From positions 1 to 38,753 of the forward strand of contig JANWJD010000147.1 in assembly GCA_025449555.1 (NCBI GenBank): a stretch of 38,753 bases of DNA, written 5' to 3'. Positions 1 to 9,015 of this stretch are shown piece by piece (the first letter of the stretch is position 1; every line of letters begins with the position of its first letter). The notes under the pieces were generated by a model. The model saw nothing but the letters and a program-made list of their open reading frames with translations. It had not been told where the DNA came from and made no database searches. The translations under genes were made by a program, and so were the position numbers. This DNA comes from Chloroflexota bacterium. Lineage in GTDB: Bacteria > Chloroflexota > UBA5177.

Positions 1-2958
1 AGCAATATCGAGCGCGGACGCCATCGGCCGCGTCGACACACGCTGCGAGAGCTCATGGCAGTGTTGCCGTTGAGCGATGCGGAGCGTGTCGAAGCTATGA
101 ATGCCTGGCATGGGTCCGGCGCTGGGCGCCCTCAGAAGTGGACGCAACCTCTGACCGACGCGATATCAGAGCATCCGGTCGGAAACTCTCTCGGCACGTG
201 GCCGGCGGGACGCCTGGTGGGTCGGGTGGAGGAGCTGCGTCGGATCTCGGGTGCTCTGGACATGGCGGCCCAGGGATCCGGCCGCACCGTCATGGTCGCG
301 GGCGAGGCCGGGATTGGAAAGACCCGCCTCGTGCAAGATGTCGCCGTCGAGGCCTGGAACCGTGGCTTCCTGGTTGCAGTCGGACGCTGCTTCGAGGCGC
401 AGCAAACCATTCCCTTCAGCCCCGTCCGGGAGGCGCTTCGCGGCCAGATGGAGAACGTCACGCCGGCCGAGCTTACAGAGGCCGCCAGGCGCTGGCCGCA
501 TCTCGGGTTGCTTCTGTCCGACCGATTGGCGCCACCGGATCGAGCCGCCGGCACCCGCCAGGAAGAGCAACAACGTCTGTTCCGTGAGGTGACTGGATTC
601 ATCGAGACCATCGCTCGAACGCAGCCCGTGGTCCTCATGCTCGACGACCTGCATTGGGCGGACTCTTCCAGCCTGGATCTTCTCCTCCACCTGGCTCGCC
701 ACACACGCGGTGGGCGTGTGCTTCTGCTCGGGATCTACCGCGATATTGGGCTTCCCCGGCGACATACTCTCCGCACCGTGCTGGACGACACGATCCGCGA
801 ACAGTTGGTGGAGCGCATGCGACTGCTTCCGTTCGAGCGCGAGGAGACTGGTGCGCTGGCGCGAGACATCGCCGGCGAACGGCTCTCGGACACGCTCGTC
901 GATCTCATTCACTCTCGAACAGAGGGTAATCCGTTCTTCATACGTCAGGTGCTCGAGCCTCTAAAAGACTGCGCGCAATCTGAGAGCATTCCCCTGGACG
1001 CTCTCAGTACCGTGAACGGTGTCCCCGAGAGCGTGCGCATGGTCATACTCCGGCGGATGAATAGCCTCTCGGAAGGGGCGCAAGAGGTGCTGCGCGAAGC
1101 AAGTGCACTGGGACAAAACTTCGGCTTTGTCGAATTGCAGGCGATGGGGGATCGTGAGGAGGCGCAGGTAGAGCAGGGTCTGGACGAGGTGATCGCGGCG
1201 GGTCTTCTGCGCGACGTCGGCAACGACACGTACGCATTCGACCACGCGCTCACGCAAGGGGCGATCTACGCGGACCTGTCCTCGAGGCGGAAACGGCGGC
1301 TCCATCGGGCAGCAGGGAGCGCGCTGGAACACCTCTCGGAGCGGAAGCGAGTGGGGCGGTCGGCCGAGATCGCCTGGCACTTTCTGCAGGGAGACGATCC
1401 TGAGCGAGCCTTGACGTGGAGCATGGCGGCGGGGGATGCAGCGGCGGCATTGTTTGCTCATACCGACGCCGAGACACACTATGGGAAGGCGGCCGGATTG
1501 GCGCGGGAGCTGGTCGACGACCGTGGCGAGGCGCGGGCGCTTGACCGGCTGGCTGAAGTTCTCTATCGATCCGGTCGATCTGGACAGGCGCTGGAACCGC
1601 TGCAGAGGGCCGCGGAGATCTATGAGCGCCTGGGGGATTGGGAACGCTATCTCGGGTTAGTGGCGCGGCTCGGGGAGGCGTACCATTTTGGCGGGCGCGC
1701 GGTGGAGGGACTCGACCGAGTGCTACCGGTCGTGCAAGCCCTAGCGGAGCGCGGGCTCACGGATCCGCCCTCGCCGAGCATGGCCGACCTGTATGCTGCG
1801 CTGTGCTCCCTATACCTCGCCGTCGGGCGTTTCCAGGACGCTCTCGATACAGCCGGGAGGGCACTGTCACTCGCGGAGTCGACCGGAAACCTCCGAGCAC
1901 TCTGCACCACGGAAATCTCCCGTGGTCTTGCTCTGGGAGTTGCCAATCGCGGCGCCGAGCAGCGCCGCGCATTCGAGCATGCTGGGGAGATTGCTGAGTC
2001 GCTGGCCGACGAGTGGTTGCTCGCGCTCGCCGTGTTTCATCTTGGTGTCTCGTATATCTCGGTGGATGAGGTTGAGCAAGCAGAGCTGCACATGCTACGT
2101 GCTCTCGAAATTTCGGACCGTGCTGCACTCGAAGCCTGGGCAACATTTGTGCACTTGAGCCTGAGCGATCTGTATGTCGTTCACGGTCGGTGGCAGGAGG
2201 CGAGACATGAAGCGGAGCAGGCAGAGGTGGGGAGTCGGTCTCTGGGCCCACGGCCCGGTGGCTCGTATGCGCTCATAACGTTGGGTCGCATCCTGCTTCT
2301 GCAGGGTGAGCACGAGGCGGGTATCCGGTGCCTGGACGAGGCGCTGGCGCTGGCGATGCAGTTCGAGTATGTGCCGGGAATCGCACGTGCCCAGGAGACC
2401 CTGGCCTGGCAGCAGGTGCGAGACGGCCGGCCGCGGGATGCCGTCGTGCGTCTGGACGCACTTCTTGCCGATTTTCCGGCCTACCGACACCTTGGAAACC
2501 CATCCATTCTTGCCTGGGCCCTCCTCGACGACGGGAATGAGGAGCGGGCAGCCGAGATGCTGGCAGCCGCGCGGCAAAAAACGCTGGCGGCGGCATCTCG
2601 TGCGGGTCAACCGGAAGTGCTGCTCCAGTCCGCGCGGCTGGCGACCCGGCAAGAGCGCTGGGTCGATGCCATACGTGATCTGTGGGAGGGGGTGGCGATC
2701 GCGCAGGAGATCGAGCTTCCCTACGACGAAGCGCTTCTGCTCCATGAGTATGGCCGAATGCATGCCGCGAAGGGCGAGATCGAGCAGGCGCGAATGCGGC
2801 TGTCGGAAGCACTCACCATCTTTCGACGAGTCGGCGCATCGCCCGACGCGGAGCGGGTCGAGCAGACGCTGCACACTCTCGACCTCGTGGGAAGCACAGT
2901 TCCCGCGACGGCCGCGAGTCGGTCGCCCGGCACGTCGGAGACGGGAACCGGCGCGTAG
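1..2958 (+). CDS. XRE-HTH / AAA ATPase / TPR transcriptional regulator-like protein (5' end outside window)
   Basis: Frame of ORF 55..2958 is open back to base 1, reading SNIERGRHRPRRHTLRELMAVLPLSDAER, which matches the end of an XRE HTH domain. Then Walker A GEAGIGKTRL, Walker B VVLMLDDLHWAD, long TPR region. ATG at 55 is probably not the true start. Confidence 0.85.
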   Translation, partial: SNIERGRHRPRRHTLRELMAVLPLSDAERVEAMNAWHGSGAGRPQKWTQPLTDAISEHPVGNSLGTWPAGRLVGRVEELRRISGALDMAAQGSGRTVMVAGEAGIGKTRLVQDVAVEAWNRGFLVAVGRCFEAQQTIPFSPVREALRGQMENVTPAELTEAARRWPHLGLLLSDRLAPPDRAAGTRQEEQQRLFREVTGFIETIARTQPVVLMLDDLHWADSSSLDLLLHLARHTRGGRVLLLGIYRDIGLPRRHTLRTVLDDTIREQLVERMRLLPFEREETGALARDIAGERLSDTLVDLIHSRTEGNPFFIRQVLEPLKDCAQSESIPLDALSTVNGVPESVRMVILRRMNSLSEGAQEVLREASALGQNFGFVELQAMGDREEAQVEQGLDEVIAAGLLRDVGNDTYAFDHALTQGAIYADLSSRRKRRLHRAAGSALEHLSERKRVGRSAEIAWHFLQGDDPERALTWSMAAGDAAAALFAHTDAETHYGKAAGLARELVDDRGEARALDRLAEVLYRSGRSGQALEPLQRAAEIYERLGDWERYLGLVARLGEAYHFGGRAVEGLDRVLPVVQALAERGLTDPPSPSMADLYAALCSLYLAVGRFQDALDTAGRALSLAESTGNLRALCTTEISRGLALGVANRGAEQRRAFEHAGEIAESLADEWLLALAVFHLGVSYISVDEVEQAELHMLRALEISDRAALEAWATFVHLSLSDLYVVHGRWQEARHEAEQAEVGSRSLGPRPGGSYALITLGRILLLQGEHEAGIRCLDEALALAMQFEYVPGIARAQETLAWQQVRDGRPRDAVVRLDALLADFPAYRHLGNPSILAWALLDDGNEERAAEMLAAARQKTLAAASRAGQPEVLLQSARLATRQERWVDAIRDLWEGVAIAQEIELPYDEALLLHEYGRMHAAKGEIEQARMRLSEALTIFRRVGASPDAERVEQTLHTLDLVGSTVPATAASRSPGTSETGTGA

Positions 2959-2986
2959 GACGACGGATGTGCAGTGGCAATCAGTA

Positions 2987-3014
2987 CCCCGACGCTCAGT
3001 TCCGAAGTTCGGTT
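2987..3014 (-). repeat. Degenerate tRNA-Arg 3'-half-like remnant (possible old att scar)
   Basis: ccccgacgctcagttccgaagttcggtt compared with tRNA-Arg ccccgacacccagttccgaagactggtg; about 22/28 identical by eye. Confidence 0.4.
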
Positions 3015-3019
3015 ACAAA

Positions 3020-3045
3020 CGTTCGAGCAGGTTCACCGAGGTTCA
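3020..3045. repeat. Three GTTC-type hexamers at exact 10 bp spacing
   Basis: cGTTCGagcagGTTCAccgagGTTCAc; GTTC at 3021, 3031, 3041. Confidence 0.5.
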
Positions 3046-3264
3046 CGTTCGGCACCGGCAAGCCAAAGTTATGCCGTAGCCAGGCGGCGATGCCCGGCAT
3101 AGTTCGCTGTGACTTGCAGCGGTTTTGCAGCATCGCAGAGACGCAACGCGCACTGCGAAGCGTGATTGCGTAGCGGAAAGAGGGACCCGCGTTGTGCCGT
3201 CCCGGTGTCGGCATGGCATCCGTCGCTCCCTAAAGCCGAGGAAGCCCGGCAGCCAGAGCCCATG

Positions 3265-3282
3265 ACGTGGTACAACGTGGTA
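3265..3282. promoter_or_regulatory. Direct repeat ACGTGGTA-CA-ACGTGGTA upstream of the TA operon (candidate operator)
   Basis: Two perfect 8 bp copies with 10 bp period, about 20 bp upstream of the DUF433 GTG start. Confidence 0.4.
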
Positions 3283-3302
3283 ACGGTTTAGCCGAGGGAT
3301 AT

Positions 3303-3599
3303 GTGGACACGATTGCCTCGCATATTGACGTTACTCCCGGCGTAGCAGGCGGCAAGCCTCGTATCGCTGGACACCGCATCACCGTGCAGAACATTGTGAT
3401 CTGGCATGAGCGCCTGGGCCTCGGGGCCGACGAGATCGCGACAGAATACGGTCTTTCGCTCGGCGATATCTATGCGGCGCTCGCCTACTATTTCGACCAC
3501 CGTGAAGAGATTGACAGAGCGATTCGAGAGGACGAGGAGTTTATCGCAGAACTACGTCGACGTACGCCGTCCATACTGAGCGACAAGCTTGGCCGCTGA
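3303..3599 (+). CDS. DUF433 domain antitoxin-like protein
   Basis: IDVTPGVAGGKPRIAGHRITVQNIVIWHERLGLGADEIATEYGLSLGDIYAALAYYFDHREEID is a DUF433 signature; GTG start at 3303 with upstream gaggga; overlaps the next ORF by 11 bp. Confidence 0.85.
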   Translation: MDTIASHIDVTPGVAGGKPRIAGHRITVQNIVIWHERLGLGADEIATEYGLSLGDIYAALAYYFDHREEIDRAIREDEEFIAELRRRTPSILSDKLGR

Positions 3600-3927
3600 G
3601 TCCCGCGTCGCGTTCTACATGGATGAACACGTCCCGGCTGTAGTATCCGAAGCTTTGCGTCGCCGAGGCGTCGATGTGTTGACGGCCCAGGCGGCCGATA
3701 TGCGGGGCGCTTCAGACGAACAGCACTTGGCGCTGGCAGTCCGCGACGGGCGCGCCATATTCACGCAGGATGTTGACTTCCTCCACCTTCACACGTCGCA
3801 CCGCCCGCATCACGGCATCATATACACCCCGCAGGGTACCCCATTGGGAACTATCGTGCGCGGTCTAATTCTGATCTACGAGGTGCTGCGACCGGATGAA
3901 ATGGCTGGCCATGTGGAGTTTATATAG
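3589..3927 (+). CDS. DUF5615 PIN-like toxin
   Basis: FYMDEHVPAVVSEALRRRGVDVLTAQAADMRGASDEQHLALAVRDGRAIFTQDVDFLHLH is typical of DUF5615; directly follows DUF433. Confidence 0.85.
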   Translation: MAAESRVAFYMDEHVPAVVSEALRRRGVDVLTAQAADMRGASDEQHLALAVRDGRAIFTQDVDFLHLHTSHRPHHGIIYTPQGTPLGTIVRGLILIYEVLRPDEMAGHVEFI

Positions 3928-4137
3928 ACCGTTGGTGCGAGTTGACGAATGACCGAGAGCAGTGGGAATGTGTTTGCCGATCTAAACGTCGTGGATCCGG
4001 ACGAGGCATTGGTAAGGGCCGACCTGGTTGGTGTGATCGCGGTGCTCGTCAACGCAAACCGTCTGACTCAGACTCGGGCCGCGGAACTGCTGGGCATCGA
4101 CCAGCCGAAGGTATCTGCGCTCATGTTCGCCAAACGC

Positions 4138-4180
4138 AAATGGCGCACCTGGAGGGATTCGAACCCCCGACACCCAGTTC
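4138..4180 (-). repeat. tRNA-Arg 3'-end direct repeat (putative att core)
   Basis: aaatggcgcacctggagggattcgaacccccgacacccagttc is identical to 9615-9657 of the intact tRNA-Arg region, same orientation. Confidence 0.85.
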
Positions 4181-4210
4181 TGAAGTTTGGTGGTACAGGG
4201 GGTGGTCGAC

Positions 4211-4236
4211 TGTTCGCTTCTGTTCGTCAATATTCG
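4211..4236. repeat. Three TGTTCG/TATTCG hexamers at exact 10 bp spacing
   Basis: TGTTCGcttcTGTTCGtcaaTATTCG at 4211, 4221, 4231. Confidence 0.6.
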
Positions 4237-4316
4237 TCTTTGGCCGGAATCCGCCGCGTTTTACTCGCAACTGACGACGGCGAACGGTCGCGAAAGTCGG
4301 CGAATGGCGCTTTTTG

Positions 4317-4333
4317 TGGTCAGATTGTGGTCA
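4317..4333. repeat. TGGTCAGATTGTGGTCA motif
   Basis: 16/17 match to 9536-9552 TGGTCAAATTGTGGTCA. Confidence 0.55.
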
Positions 4334-4419
4334 ATCAGACTGTGTCTCGGTGAGCTATTCTCGCTGTAAGAGGAAGCCGCGTTGCCGAACACGTGCTCGG
4401 CCTTGAGCCCTCGGTGCGT

Positions 4420-6080
4420 TTACACCGCGGCCGTCTGAGGGGTCCTGACCAGGTCGAGCGCTTCCTTGATCGTGTGCCTACGGCCGGCCTCCGTGGCGCG
4501 GGCGGCATCGTCAGCCGAGAGCGCCGCTCGCGCTTGCTCGATGAGATCGCGGCCCGGTGTTTCCTCGGAGTAGACGTTCACGATCCCCTCCTGATGGGCG
4601 TAGACCTCCGCCGCCGCGGCGATCTGGACGGCCCGCGCGGGCTAATGCTCGACGAACTCGGTGGCAGCGAGGCCGATCAGCGAGAGCCCAAGCCCGCGAA
4701 CGCTCATGATATCGGTGAAGGCTCGCACCGCGTCGAGGAATGAGCGGCGCGCCTGCGTCGGATCCTGGTTCCGCAGGTAGGTCCAGGCCATATCGTCGAG
4801 GATACGGGCTTCCTCGGCGCGATCGCCAATCGTTTCAAAGGCGGTGAGGGCTTGCCCGTAGAGCTCGAGGGCATCCGCGAGGTCGCCGCTGCCGGCTGCC
4901 AGACCCGCCAGACCACCGAGAGACAGCCCGGCGCCTTCCTGGTCGCCGAGACGCCGCTGGATCTCGAGCGCTCGGGAGTATCGCACGCGTGACGCCTCAA
5001 GGTCGCCAGCGACGGAGCGCAGGATGCCGTCGATGGTCAGGGCCATTCCCTCGCACCACGCGAACCCAATGGCCTGGCTCCGCTGGATGCTCTCCACCGT
5101 CTGTTTGAGGGCTATGTCGAGGTCAAAGCCGAGCAGCCCAAGGCCGACACACCACGCAGTCACACACCACTCGCGCTCGCTCTGGAGCTCTACCGCGATT
5201 TGGTAGGACTCGGACCAGAGGTCGTTCGCACGCTCGTACTCACCCAGCACCCACGCCGCCAGGCCCGCCGTTATCAGGGCTCCTGACCGCGCGGTCGTGC
5301 GCGAGGCGGCGGCATCCGCAGCGAGGAAGGACGTGGCGTAATCCCGTGCGGTGAGGTTCTTGCCGCGGATGTGCCAGTACATGTACAGGTCGCCGCTCAT
5401 CTGCATGCCCGCCTCGGCGGCGGTCATGTCACCGCTCCGGGCACACGCCAGCAGTGTGTCGAGGGCAGCCTGGAGGTTGCCCTCCTCGGCGATTCCGCGC
5501 TCGACGGATCCGACCTCATCGGTCCCCTCGATGCCGTCGCGTATGCCGCCGTCCCCGGATCCGGCACGACAATGCCGTCGGCCGCGACTGCGTAGAACTC
5601 GAGCGGTCGCCCTACGTTCTTGAGCCGGAACCGGCCCAGATTGATAAGGTGGACATCGCTCCGGTTCTTGAGTTGGTCGCGAGCGGCGTCGGACAGCAGC
5701 ACCGCGCCCGGGACGGCGACGGAGTCGACACGGGAGGCGATGTTAACGGCTTCGCCCGTCAGTCGCTCCGGCTCGACGACCACCTCGCCCACGTGGACGC
5801 CGATCCGAATCGGAATGTCCTGGCGGGCGAGCTCCCGCTGGATCGCGACTGCGGCCAGCACTGCAGCCAGCGAACTGGGGAACATGCTCATGGTGCCGTC
5901 ACCGAGGCGTTGGACGATAGTCCCGTCGAAGGACTGATGGTGACGCTCGATCGCGCCAATGTAGCGGTCGCGCTTGTCGACGGCCGTGAGCTCGTCGGCC
6001 TGGATCAACGCGGTGTAGCCGACCATGTCGGTGAACATCACCGCAACGAGCTGCCGAGGGGGTTGCTGCAAGAATTCCAT
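4420..6080 (-). pseudogene. Class III adenylate/guanylate cyclase + TPR protein; central ATPase domain deleted, frameshifted, internal TAG
   Basis: Cyclase: LVAVMFTDMVGYTALIQAD...LGDGTMSMFPS...IGVHVGEVVVE...GEAVNIASRV. TPR part continues in another frame (EGNLQAALDTLLACARSGDMTAAEAG...). In-frame TAG at 4642-4644 followed by PARAVQIAAAAEVYAHQEGIVNVYSEETPGRDLIEQARAALSADDAARATEAGRRHTIKEALDLVRTPQTAAV and TAA at 4420-4422. Confidence 0.85.
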
Positions 6081-6082
6081 TT

Positions 6083-7918
6083 TTACATTGCCGGTAGCAC
6101 GTACACCTCCACGCCCGACGGCTGGGCCTGGGAGCGGACAACGCATTGGGTCGCCACCTTGAAGTCCTCCGGCCGCGCGGTGGGGATGTTCACGAAGGTT
6201 TGTGGATTGCGATCCACCAGCGGAAACCAGCTGCCCTGCACCTGCACCATGACGCGGTGGCCGCGACGAAAGACGTGATTCACATCGGGCATCGTGAAGG
6301 TCACCGCCTCGACCCTCCCCGGCACAAATGGCTCGGGCTTCTCGAAGCTCTTGCGGAACTTCCCGCGAAACGGCCAGCCGCGAACCAGTTGTTGGTAGCC
6401 CGCGAGCGTCACGGTCGGCGGCCCCACGTCCTTCTGGTCTTCCGCACCATGACCTGCCGCCGGCGTGCTCCGATTCGGCGGATAGACATCGATCAGCTTC
6501 ACCACCCAGTCGGAGTCGGTTCCGGTGGTCGAAACGAAGAGCTTCGGTGAAACCGGGCCGGCCAGCGCGAGATCCTCCTCGAGCGGCTCCGTCACGTAGA
6601 CGAGCACGTCCGGCCGCGTCGCGGCGAAGCGCTGGTCAGACACCATGTATTCCTGGGGCATCCCGAGTGCGGTGTAGCCAATGAACGGGACCGGCTTCGC
6701 CGGATCGCTCACGTAGGAGTCGCGGGCGTCTGCCTCGGCCGGCGGCTCGAACGCGAGCTTGCCCGCTTCGCGGAAATACAGCGTTTGGGGTGTCGCGTCC
6801 GGTGGGGGCCACGCGGGATACGCCCGCCAGACATTCGTGCCCGTCTCGAAGACGTAGGCCTCGGGCAAGTTCGGGTCGCCCTTGTCCTTCAGATGGAACT
6901 CGAAGAACGGCAGCAGGATGCTCTGGCGGTAGAACTCCGCCGTGTCCGCCGCGAAGTCGACGTTACCCAGACGCCGGCCCTCACCGGAGACCCAGCCGCC
7001 GTGCACCCAGGGGCCCATCACGAGGCCATTCGCGATATCCGGGTTGGCAGTCTTAATGGCTCGATAGATGCGCAACGGTCCCATCAGATCCTCGGCATCG
7101 TACCAGCCCCCCACGGTGAGCACCGCGCACCGAATGTTTTTCACGTGCCGCCAGATGGCGCGGGACTGCCAGAAGTCATCGTAAGTTGGATGCGTGAGGA
7201 GCTCTTCCCAGGTGGGATTCGGATCTCCGAACAGGGACGCGGCATTGCCCAGCGGGCCGAGCTGCAGGAAGAACTCATAGCCGTCCTCCGTGCCGTAGTC
7301 GAACGGCACCTCTGCCTTGGGAGGTGGCGTCGGACCCGACTGCGGCTGGTAGACCGGCGCGGCGCTGATCGCGTGGGCGAGCATGAACGCGCCACCGTGA
7401 TACCAGTCGTCATCGAGGAACAGGTCGGCGACCGGCGCCTGCGGCGACGCCGCCCTAATTGCCTTGTGCGTGTCGATGATTCCAGCCACCGTGTAGAAGC
7501 CGGCGTACGAGCCACCGTAAATGCCCACACGGCCATTGTGATTGGGCACATACCGCAGCAGCCAGTCGACCGTGTCGTACAGGTCCGTGCTTTCGTCGAC
7601 GTCCGACGCGGTCTTCTCCGGTCGATGCGGCGTCATGTGGGTGAACTCGCCTTCCGCCATCCTCCGGCCGCGCACGTCCTGCCGCACCCAGATGTAGCCG
7701 GCCTTGAGGAGTGCTTCAGTCTGAGAGCTCGACGGGGGATATTCGTCGGGACCATACGGGTTGACGCCAAATGGCGATCGCACGATGAGGAACGGGTATG
7801 CCGTCGAGGCATCCTTGGGCACGAGCACCGACGTAAAGAGCCTCACGCCGTCGCGCATCGGAACACGAAATTCGTACTTAGTGTAGTGCTCGCGGGCGTC
7901 GTAGGCTTCGTCCGTCAT
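6083..7918 (-). CDS. CocE/NonD family (X-Pro dipeptidyl-peptidase S15-like) hydrolase
   Basis: MRDGVRLFTSVLVPKD, GRVGIYGGSYAGFYTVAG nucleophile elbow, C-terminal jelly-roll motif HVFRRGHRVMVQVQGSWFPLVDRNPQTFVN. Confidence 0.9.
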   Translation of the reverse strand: MTDEAYDAREHYTKYEFRVPMRDGVRLFTSVLVPKDASTAYPFLIVRSPFGVNPYGPDEYPPSSSQTEALLKAGYIWVRQDVRGRRMAEGEFTHMTPHRPEKTASDVDESTDLYDTVDWLLRYVPNHNGRVGIYGGSYAGFYTVAGIIDTHKAIRAASPQAPVADLFLDDDWYHGGAFMLAHAISAAPVYQPQSGPTPPPKAEVPFDYGTEDGYEFFLQLGPLGNAASLFGDPNPTWEELLTHPTYDDFWQSRAIWRHVKNIRCAVLTVGGWYDAEDLMGPLRIYRAIKTANPDIANGLVMGPWVHGGWVSGEGRRLGNVDFAADTAEFYRQSILLPFFEFHLKDKGDPNLPEAYVFETGTNVWRAYPAWPPPDATPQTLYFREAGKLAFEPPAEADARDSYVSDPAKPVPFIGYTALGMPQEYMVSDQRFAATRPDVLVYVTEPLEEDLALAGPVSPKLFVSTTGTDSDWVVKLIDVYPPNRSTPAAGHGAEDQKDVGPPTVTLAGYQQLVRGWPFRGKFRKSFEKPEPFVPGRVEAVTFTMPDVNHVFRRGHRVMVQVQGSWFPLVDRNPQTFVNIPTARPEDFKVATQCVVRSQAQPSGVEVYVLPAM

Positions 7919-8027
7919 ATGCGCCTCCGGGTTGCCGTGTAACCACGCAGAGCTAGTGGGTCACTTGGCTCGAACATCGCCATATTATCCTGCCGCGCAA
8001 CGGCGACGGAGCGGCCGCCGAGTGTAG

Positions 8028-8603
8028 GCACCTGAAGCGCTCAGTGCATACCGTTCCATCGCGCATCCCTATCCTGATATGTTGCCACTATCTGGCACTG
8101 TGCGGTGCTACTCCTTCAAGGAGTTGTTCGCGGAGAAACTGCGTGCCATGGGGCAGCGGGGCCGGCCGCGGGACCTATACGACATCGTCAACCTCTTTCG
8201 GCGCAATGACCTTATCGAGCCGTACTCGCTCCGTCGGACGCGGGAGGGCAATCTTGTTCTACATGCCCTGCGCCCAGACGACCGCCAGCATCGCTCGTGC
8301 CGGGGCGACAGGATGGAGCACGTCGAGGTGACGCCCCGGCCCTTCCGCCCGATCTATACGATCGAGTTCTCCGCCTCGGGTCCGATGGCAGCGCTGCCAG
8401 CGCGCGGTGGTAGCATTGGCACCACGCGCATGTCCATGCCACGGCACCCTCGCGCCAGCAGCGGCCTCGCGTACATCATCCAGTGCCCGATCTGTCAGAA
8501 GCAGTCCCGGCGTCAGACCCGTGGTATCTCGTTACGTCCGCACAAAGCAACGGGCGGATGGTCATGCCCGGGCCGGCGAGGCTACCTGGTGGGAACTCGA
8601 TAG
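8028..8603 (+). pseudogene. AbiEii/AbiGii-type nucleotidyltransferase toxin remnant (N-terminally truncated, internally deleted)
   Basis: HPYPDMLPLSGTVRCYSFKELFAEKLRAMGQRGRPRDLYDIVNLFRRND joined directly to LIEPYSLRRTREGNLVLHALRPDD...FRPIYTIEFSASGP...YIIQCPICQKQSRRQTRGISLRPHKATGGWSCPGRRGYLVGTR. Confidence 0.7.
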
Positions 8604-8724
8604 GCACCGCTCACTGGTTACAGCAGCACGCATTGGTCCGGGCGGTCAAGCTGACGGACCCTCATTCTCATCGACGACATGCTACGGAGTATCTCGGTAC
8701 TACGCTATAGAGCAACTCGGGGAG

Positions 8725-8990
8725 CTATCGGAGCGCAGAGTATCGCACCGGCGTCAGACCAAACGCAGCCTTGAACATCCGCGTGAAATGTGCTTGGTCT
8801 GCGAACCCGGTGTCTCGTGCCACCTCGCCCGGGGGCCGATGCAGGGCAAGCTGCTCGCGGGCATGATCAAGCCGTCGCATGACGAGGTAACGATACGGGC
8901 TCGTTCCACACACCGACCGGAACTGGCGAGCCAGATCGTAGCGGGTGAGGCCCGTGACGGCTGCATCGAGCGGCGGGAGAAGCGCTGGAG
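8725..8990 (-). pseudogene. AraC-family regulator, C-terminal DNA-binding domain fragment
   Basis: LTRYDLARQFRSVCGTSPYRYLVMRRLDHAREQLALHRPPGEVARDTGFADQAHFTRMFKAAFGLTPVRYSALR; no effector-binding domain upstream. Confidence 0.8.
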
Positions 8991-9015
8991 CAGCTGCCCG
9001 AGCAACGGAGACAGA

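Larger units (their letters stand above)
3949..4353 (+). pseudogene. HigA-like XRE (HTH_37) antitoxin, 3' truncated by tRNA remnant
   Basis: MTESSGNVFADLNVVDPDEALVRADLVGVIAVLVNANRLTQTRAAELLGIDQPKVSALM, then at about 4138 the reading frame enters tRNA-derived sequence (RTWRDSNPRHPV). Confidence 0.7.

Noticed and set aside
3942-4274. ORF containing MAHLEGFEPPTPSSEVW
   Set aside because: Translation of the tRNA-Arg 3'-end remnant; a well-known kind of spurious protein.
4393-4743. Plus-strand ORF 116 aa
   Set aside because: Antisense to the C-terminal part of the cyclase-TPR pseudogene, whose minus-strand reading matches a protein family.
6785-7942. 385 aa plus-strand ORF
   Set aside because: Complete antisense shadow of the CocE-type hydrolase; high-GC codon bias creates long mirror ORFs.
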